The notes under the pieces were generated by a model. The model saw only the letters and a program-made list of their open reading frames with translations, did no database searches and was not told the DNA's origin. Below, piece by piece: positions 31,014 to 34,355 of a DNA stretch of 34,355 nucleotides. This stretch comes from JASLCR01 sp046462475 (GTDB taxonomy: Bacteria; Patescibacteriota; Saccharimonadia; Saccharimonadales; Saccharimonadaceae): positions 1 through 34,355 of the forward strand of contig JBKGVB010000011.1 in NCBI GenBank assembly GCA_046462475.1. The letters are read 5' to 3'. The position numbers and the translations under genes were made by a program. Each line of letters starts with the position of its first letter. Positions within the stretch are counted from its first letter, which is position 1.

Positions 31014-31055
31014 TTTTGTCCACTAAAACACCTTTCCTACCGGACCAAAACAGCG

Positions 31056-31061
31056 TATAAT
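31056..31061 (+). promoter_or_regulatory. -10 box of secA
   Basis: Perfect TATAAT 52 bases before GTG 31114. The repeat AGTCTAG occurs twice just downstream, at 31064-31070 and 31082-31088. Confidence 0.55.
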
Positions 31062-31113
31062 AAAGTCTAGTTTTTACTGATAGTCTAGCGCTCGGATGAG
31101 ATGGAGGAATAGC

Positions 31114-33735
31114 GTGGCAGTTACGAAACAGAATGTTTTGACAAAGGTGTTTGGTGATCCGCAAAAACGGATCTTAAAAGGGTTGTATAAAAAAGTTGAA
31201 CGCATTAATGCATTGAGCGATGAATATCACTCAATGAGCGATGCACAATTAAAGAAGCAAACAGCAGCATTCCGTAAGGAGCTGGAAGATAAGAAAACGC
31301 TTGATGATATCTTGCCGCGTGCTTTTGCGGTAGCTCGGGAAGCCGCTGATCGTGTGCTTGGTATGCGTCCATTTGACGTGCAGCTAATCGGCGGTATGGC
31401 GTTGCATGAAGGTAATGTGGCTGAGATGAAGACCGGTGAAGGTAAGACTCTTGTAGCGACATTGCCAGCATATCTTAATGCACTCTCTGGCAAAGGCGTA
31501 CACGTGGTGACAGTAAACGATTACCTGGCACAGCGTGACGCGAGCTGGAATGGTGAGCTTTATGATTTCCTTGGCCTGACTACGGGAGTCATTATCAATG
31601 AAGCAAGTTTCGTTTACGATAAGGACTACGACAATCAAGATCACGACGACGCCCGTATGCGTAAGCTTCGTCCGGTAACTCGAAAAGAAGCATACGCCGC
31701 TGACATTACGTATGGTACGAACAATGAATTTGGATTCGATTACCTGCGTGACAACATGGTCGACGATGTCGAATTGCTTCGTCAGCGCGAATTGAACTTT
31801 GCGATCGTCGACGAGGTGGACTCGATTCTGATTGACGAAGCTAGGACGCCGCTCATTATTTCTGCGCCAGCTGCTGAAAATCCAGAAAGTTATCTGCAAT
31901 TTGCAAAGATCGCAGCAAAGCTTACTCCAGAGGATTATGTACTCGATGAAAAGCGTCGCAGCGTAGCGCTTTCCGATGATGGTGTTGAGAAGGTTCAGAA
32001 GATGCTTGGTGTAAAGAATCTCTATAACCCAGAGAACGTTCGCACGGTCTACCACATGGATCAGGCACTCCGTGCGCAAACACTCTTCAAGCGCGATAAA
32101 GACTACGTGGTGACAAATGATGGAGAAGTGGTGATTGTTGACGAACACACAGGCCGTCTCATGCAAGGTCGTCGCTACAATGAAGGTCTTCATCAGGCGA
32201 TTGAAGCGAAAGAAAACGTGCCAGTTCTGCAAGAGAGTATGACGCTTGCGACGGTTTCCTTCCAGAATTATTTCCGTTTGTACAATAAGCTTTCTGGTAT
32301 GACCGGTACGGCATTTACTGAAGCGGAAGAGTTCCAGCAGATTTATAGCCTTGACGTTATTCAGATTCCACCAAATAGGCCGGTCATCCGTCAGGACAAA
32401 GAAGATCTTATTTTCAAGACAGAAAAAGGCAAGCTCAAGGCAGTTGCGGAAGTCATCAAAGAGCACCACAAGGCGGGTCGTCCGGTGCTGGTTGGCTCGG
32501 CATCGATTGCAAAGAACGAGCTGATCGCGAAATGGCTTGATAAGGAAAATATTCCATACGAAATCTTGAACGCAAAGAATAATGAGCGTGAAGCGGCAAT
32601 CGTCGAAAAGGCAGGTGAAAAGGGCGCGATTACACTGGCAACAAACATTGCCGGTCGTGGTACCGATATCAAGCTCGGCGAGGGCGTGAAAGAACTCGGT
32701 GGCCTCGTGGTGATTGGTTCAGAGCGTCATGAATCACGCCGTATCGATAATCAGCTCCGTGGTCGTGGCGGTCGTCAGGGTGATCCTGGTGAGACGCAAT
32801 TCTTCGTGTCTACTGAAGATGATCTCATGCGCATCTTCCAGGGGGAGCGTATTGCTGCACTAATGGATCGTCTGGGAGTTGACGAAGAGACACCGATTCA
32901 GAACAAGGCGGTCTCGAAGACACTTGAAGCAGCCCAAAAACGTGTCGAAGGATATAATTTTGATACGCGTAAAAATGTTGTTCAGTATGACAATGTGATC
33001 AACCGCCATCGAAAAGTGGTTTACACGATGCGCCGCAAAATTCTCGAAGGCCAGAATATTAAGGAAGAAATCGAGCGACTTATTAGTGAGAAAGTTCGTG
33101 ACCTTACGCCGCTGCCAGTAAAGAATAATCCAAAATTTGCCGAAGAATTCGAGTCAATTTTCCCAATTGGCGAAAAGAAACTCAAGGAAATTGGTGAAGA
33201 AAAACGAGACAAAACTCGTTTTGATATGGCAAGAGAAGCAGTCGAAAAACTGTACAAGAAGCAAGAAAAAGAGCTTGAGGAAGATACGCTTCGTAAGGTT
33301 GAGCGTGATGTCTATCTTCAGGTACTTGATACGCTTTGGATGCAGCACCTCGAGAATATGCAACATCTTCGGGATGGTATTCACTGGCGCAGTGTGGGTC
33401 AGCGTGATCCACTCGTTGAGTACCGTGCGGAATCACAGAAGTTATTCGATAGCTTGCAGCAGAATCTGCGTGATGAGGTATTGCGTGTTGTGATGCATGT
33501 GAAGAAGAGCGATGTGCTAGCGCGCGCCGACGAAGAGCATGAGACTGAATTAACTCGCCTGGCCGAAAATGCCGTCGAGGCGGGCGTCAATGAGCTTGGC
33601 AAGGGCGAAGCAAACCGTGATGATGATTTTAAGGTAACTCGCGTAAAGAGCTCATCGGATGCGAATCGCGTGAAGAATCAAGCACGAAAAAAGAAGAAAG
33701 CTGCACGTCAAAATAAAAAGAAATCTCGCCGTTAG
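31114..33735 (+). CDS. secA: Preprotein translocase ATPase SecA
   Basis: An 873-aa SecA starting at GTG 31114 (MAVTKQNVLTKVFGDPQKR), after GGAGGA (31103-31108). An ATG six codons upstream lacks a Shine-Dalgarno sequence. Landmarks: Walker A MKTGEGKT (105-112), YGTNNEFGFDYLRDNM, Walker B VDEVDSILIDEARTPL, KLSGMTGTAFTE, NIAGRGTDI and RGRGGRQGDPGETQFF. SecA drives secretory proteins through SecYEG. The usual C-terminal zinc motif (CxCxSG) is absent; the protein ends in a Lys/Arg-rich tail (NQARKKKKAARQNKKKSRR). The signal-peptide proteins in this window are likely clients. Confidence 0.96.
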   Translation: MAVTKQNVLTKVFGDPQKRILKGLYKKVERINALSDEYHSMSDAQLKKQTAAFRKELEDKKTLDDILPRAFAVAREAADRVLGMRPFDVQLIGGMALHEGNVAEMKTGEGKTLVATLPAYLNALSGKGVHVVTVNDYLAQRDASWNGELYDFLGLTTGVIINEASFVYDKDYDNQDHDDARMRKLRPVTRKEAYAADITYGTNNEFGFDYLRDNMVDDVELLRQRELNFAIVDEVDSILIDEARTPLIISAPAAENPESYLQFAKIAAKLTPEDYVLDEKRRSVALSDDGVEKVQKMLGVKNLYNPENVRTVYHMDQALRAQTLFKRDKDYVVTNDGEVVIVDEHTGRLMQGRRYNEGLHQAIEAKENVPVLQESMTLATVSFQNYFRLYNKLSGMTGTAFTEAEEFQQIYSLDVIQIPPNRPVIRQDKEDLIFKTEKGKLKAVAEVIKEHHKAGRPVLVGSASIAKNELIAKWLDKENIPYEILNAKNNEREAAIVEKAGEKGAITLATNIAGRGTDIKLGEGVKELGGLVVIGSERHESRRIDNQLRGRGGRQGDPGETQFFVSTEDDLMRIFQGERIAALMDRLGVDEETPIQNKAVSKTLEAAQKRVEGYNFDTRKNVVQYDNVINRHRKVVYTMRRKILEGQNIKEEIERLISEKVRDLTPLPVKNNPKFAEEFESIFPIGEKKLKEIGEEKRDKTRFDMAREAVEKLYKKQEKELEEDTLRKVERDVYLQVLDTLWMQHLENMQHLRDGIHWRSVGQRDPLVEYRAESQKLFDSLQQNLRDEVLRVVMHVKKSDVLARADEEHETELTRLAENAVEAGVNELGKGEANRDDDFKVTRVKSSSDANRVKNQARKKKKAARQNKKKSRR

Positions 33736-33763
33736 ATTACCGGCAGAAAGGGAAGTGGTAATC
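33735..33763 (+). promoter_or_regulatory. Hairpin with Shine-Dalgarno sequence in its loop before the M16 gene
   Basis: GATTACC (33735-33741) and GGTAATC (33757-33763) form a perfect 7-base stem. The 15-base loop contains AAAGGGAAG, the only Shine-Dalgarno-like sequence, and the stem ends 5 bases before GTG 33769. Confidence 0.4.
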
Positions 33764-33768
33764 CTTCG

Positions 33769-34355
33769 GTGAAACATACTGTCCAAGAAGTGAAACTAAA
33801 GAACGGCGCGCGCGGTTTATTGATTGACGTGCCGGGTAGTACGGTAATGAGCTTTCAATTTCAGTTCCGTGCCGGTAATCGCTATGTTAAGCGCAAAGAT
33901 ATCTATGAGACGGCGCATATTATGGAGCATATGGCATTTGGTGCCAATGCAAAATTTAAAACAGAGCATGAATATGAGGCTGAATTTACAAAAAACGGTG
34001 CGTACCATAATGCATATACCTCTGACCTCTCTATGGTCTATGTGGCAGACTGCGCAGACTTTGAGTGGGATCGCATCTTGGAGCTTCAGCGAGTGGCTAT
34101 CTGTCAGCCACGCTTCAATGAGGAGGAACTTGTTGCTGAAAAGGGTAACGTCCGAAGTGAGTTGACGGGCTATCTCAATAATCACAACCGCGTACTGTGG
34201 CCGAAAGTGCAGCAGTTATTGGGTGAAGATATCTATACTTTTTGGCAGCGTCTCCAGACAATCAACACCGTTACCTTGGCCGACATCAAAGAACATTACC
34301 GTCGCACGCACACGGCGGAAAATATGCGATTTGTTATTGCCGGAAAACTCCAAGG
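33769..34355 (+). CDS. M16 family zinc metallopeptidase (3' end cut by window edge)
   Basis: From GTG 33769 the frame is open to the right edge, giving 195 codons with no stop. The zinc motif HxxEH is present as AHIMEHMAFG (His about residue 50), and the distal Glu region is EEELVAEKGNVRSELTGYLNN, about 75 residues later. M16 peptidases (pitrilysin, mitochondrial processing peptidase-like) degrade peptides or process precursors, often in pairs. No signal peptide is seen, so it is probably cytoplasmic. Start choice is uncertain: the Shine-Dalgarno-like AAAGGGAAG sits 14 bases upstream inside a hairpin loop. It lies 33 bases after secA and is likely cotranscribed. Confidence 0.87.
   Translation, partial: MKHTVQEVKLKNGARGLLIDVPGSTVMSFQFQFRAGNRYVKRKDIYETAHIMEHMAFGANAKFKTEHEYEAEFTKNGAYHNAYTSDLSMVYVADCADFEWDRILELQRVAICQPRFNEEELVAEKGNVRSELTGYLNNHNRVLWPKVQQLLGEDIYTFWQRLQTINTVTLADIKEHYRRTHTAENMRFVIAGKLQ

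Noticed and set aside
31014..31055. Terminator between hpf and secA
   Set aside because: TTTTGTCC and GGACCAAAA form only a bulged stem with a long loop and no T-run.
31384..32469. A 361-codon open frame on the minus strand inside secA
   Set aside because: It is antisense to highly conserved SecA motifs, has no promoter or recognisable domain, and its Phe/Cys/His-rich composition is typical of a reverse-frame shadow of a protein-coding gene.
1..34355. UGA recoded as glycine (code 25), as in some CPR bacteria
   Set aside because: Several genes end cleanly at TGA with the next gene overlapping or starting directly after (11387-12448, 17996-19498, 26195-26896).
1..34355. tRNA, rRNA, CRISPR array, insertion sequence or prophage
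   Set aside because: No cloverleaf with a T-loop/acceptor pattern, no regularly spaced repeats, no transposase or phage proteins were seen on either strand.

Overview
This window looks like chromosomal DNA of a small-genome Patescibacteria (CPR) bacterium, most likely Candidatus Saccharibacteria (TM7). The reasons are the very compact gene packing, the short EF-Ts (198 aa), a prolyl-tRNA synthetase without its editing insertion, a reduced frr-uppS-rseP-proS cluster lacking pyrH, cdsA and dxr, and a Gram-positive style envelope (LytR-CpsA-Psr protein, LysM protein, lipoprotein). UGA is a normal stop (for example lysS, the polyprenyl synthase and both ABC ATPase/permease junctions), which argues against the UGA-glycine code of Gracilibacteria/Absconditabacteria. 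The lineage call is inference from gene content; no rRNA is present.

Layout. 1-4823: a left-truncated O-antigen-ligase-like membrane protein (minus strand), then an LCP ligase, a multi-pass membrane protein and an HtrA-like protease. 4854-8126: prmC, a small LysM protein, prfA (RF1), a type B ribosomal protein L31 and a low-affinity iron permease-like protein. 8293-9602: rpsB-tsf with a structured leader and a strong bidirectional terminator, convergent with recF (9648-10715). 10833-16418: frr, polyprenyl synthase, uppS, rseP, a CPBP protease and proS, mostly overlapping. 16448-19498: a 76-aa small protein, greA, an unknown 197-aa protein (minus) and lysS. 19552-28155: an envelope block with a DUF2207 protein, a NatAB-like exporter, padR-pspC, uppP and a MacB-like ATPase/permease pair. 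28192-33735: a 93-aa coiled-coil protein, serS, a GC-rich lipoprotein (minus), a ribosome hibernation factor and secA. 33769-end: a right-truncated M16 metallopeptidase.

Two genes run off the ends of the window. No stretch longer than about 170 bases lacks a gene; the intergenic gaps hold promoters, leaders and terminators. I saw no tRNA, rRNA, CRISPR array, transposase or prophage gene.

The strongest whole-window signal is promoter architecture. Many genes have a -10 box (TACAAT, TATACT, TATGAT, TACACT), often with an upstream TGn and sometimes a perfect TTGACA 17 bases away, ending only 6-8 bases before the start codon. Those mRNAs should be leaderless, and this geometry fixes several start codons and supports two small genes. 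A second class (frr, DUF2207, uppP, hpf, secA) has the same boxes plus a Shine-Dalgarno leader.

Functionally, the genes cover the undecaprenyl-phosphate cycle (polyprenyl synthase, UppS, UppP), attachment of polymers to the wall (ligase, LCP), envelope stress and export (HtrA, RseP, CPBP, PadR-PspC, ABC pumps, SecA) and translation (S2, EF-Ts, RRF, RF1, PrmC, L31, Pro/Lys/Ser-tRNA synthetases, HPF). The most promising regulatory candidates are a possible pseudoknot in the rpsB leader, a 22-codon proline-containing leader ORF before proS, and a palindrome over the padR promoter.
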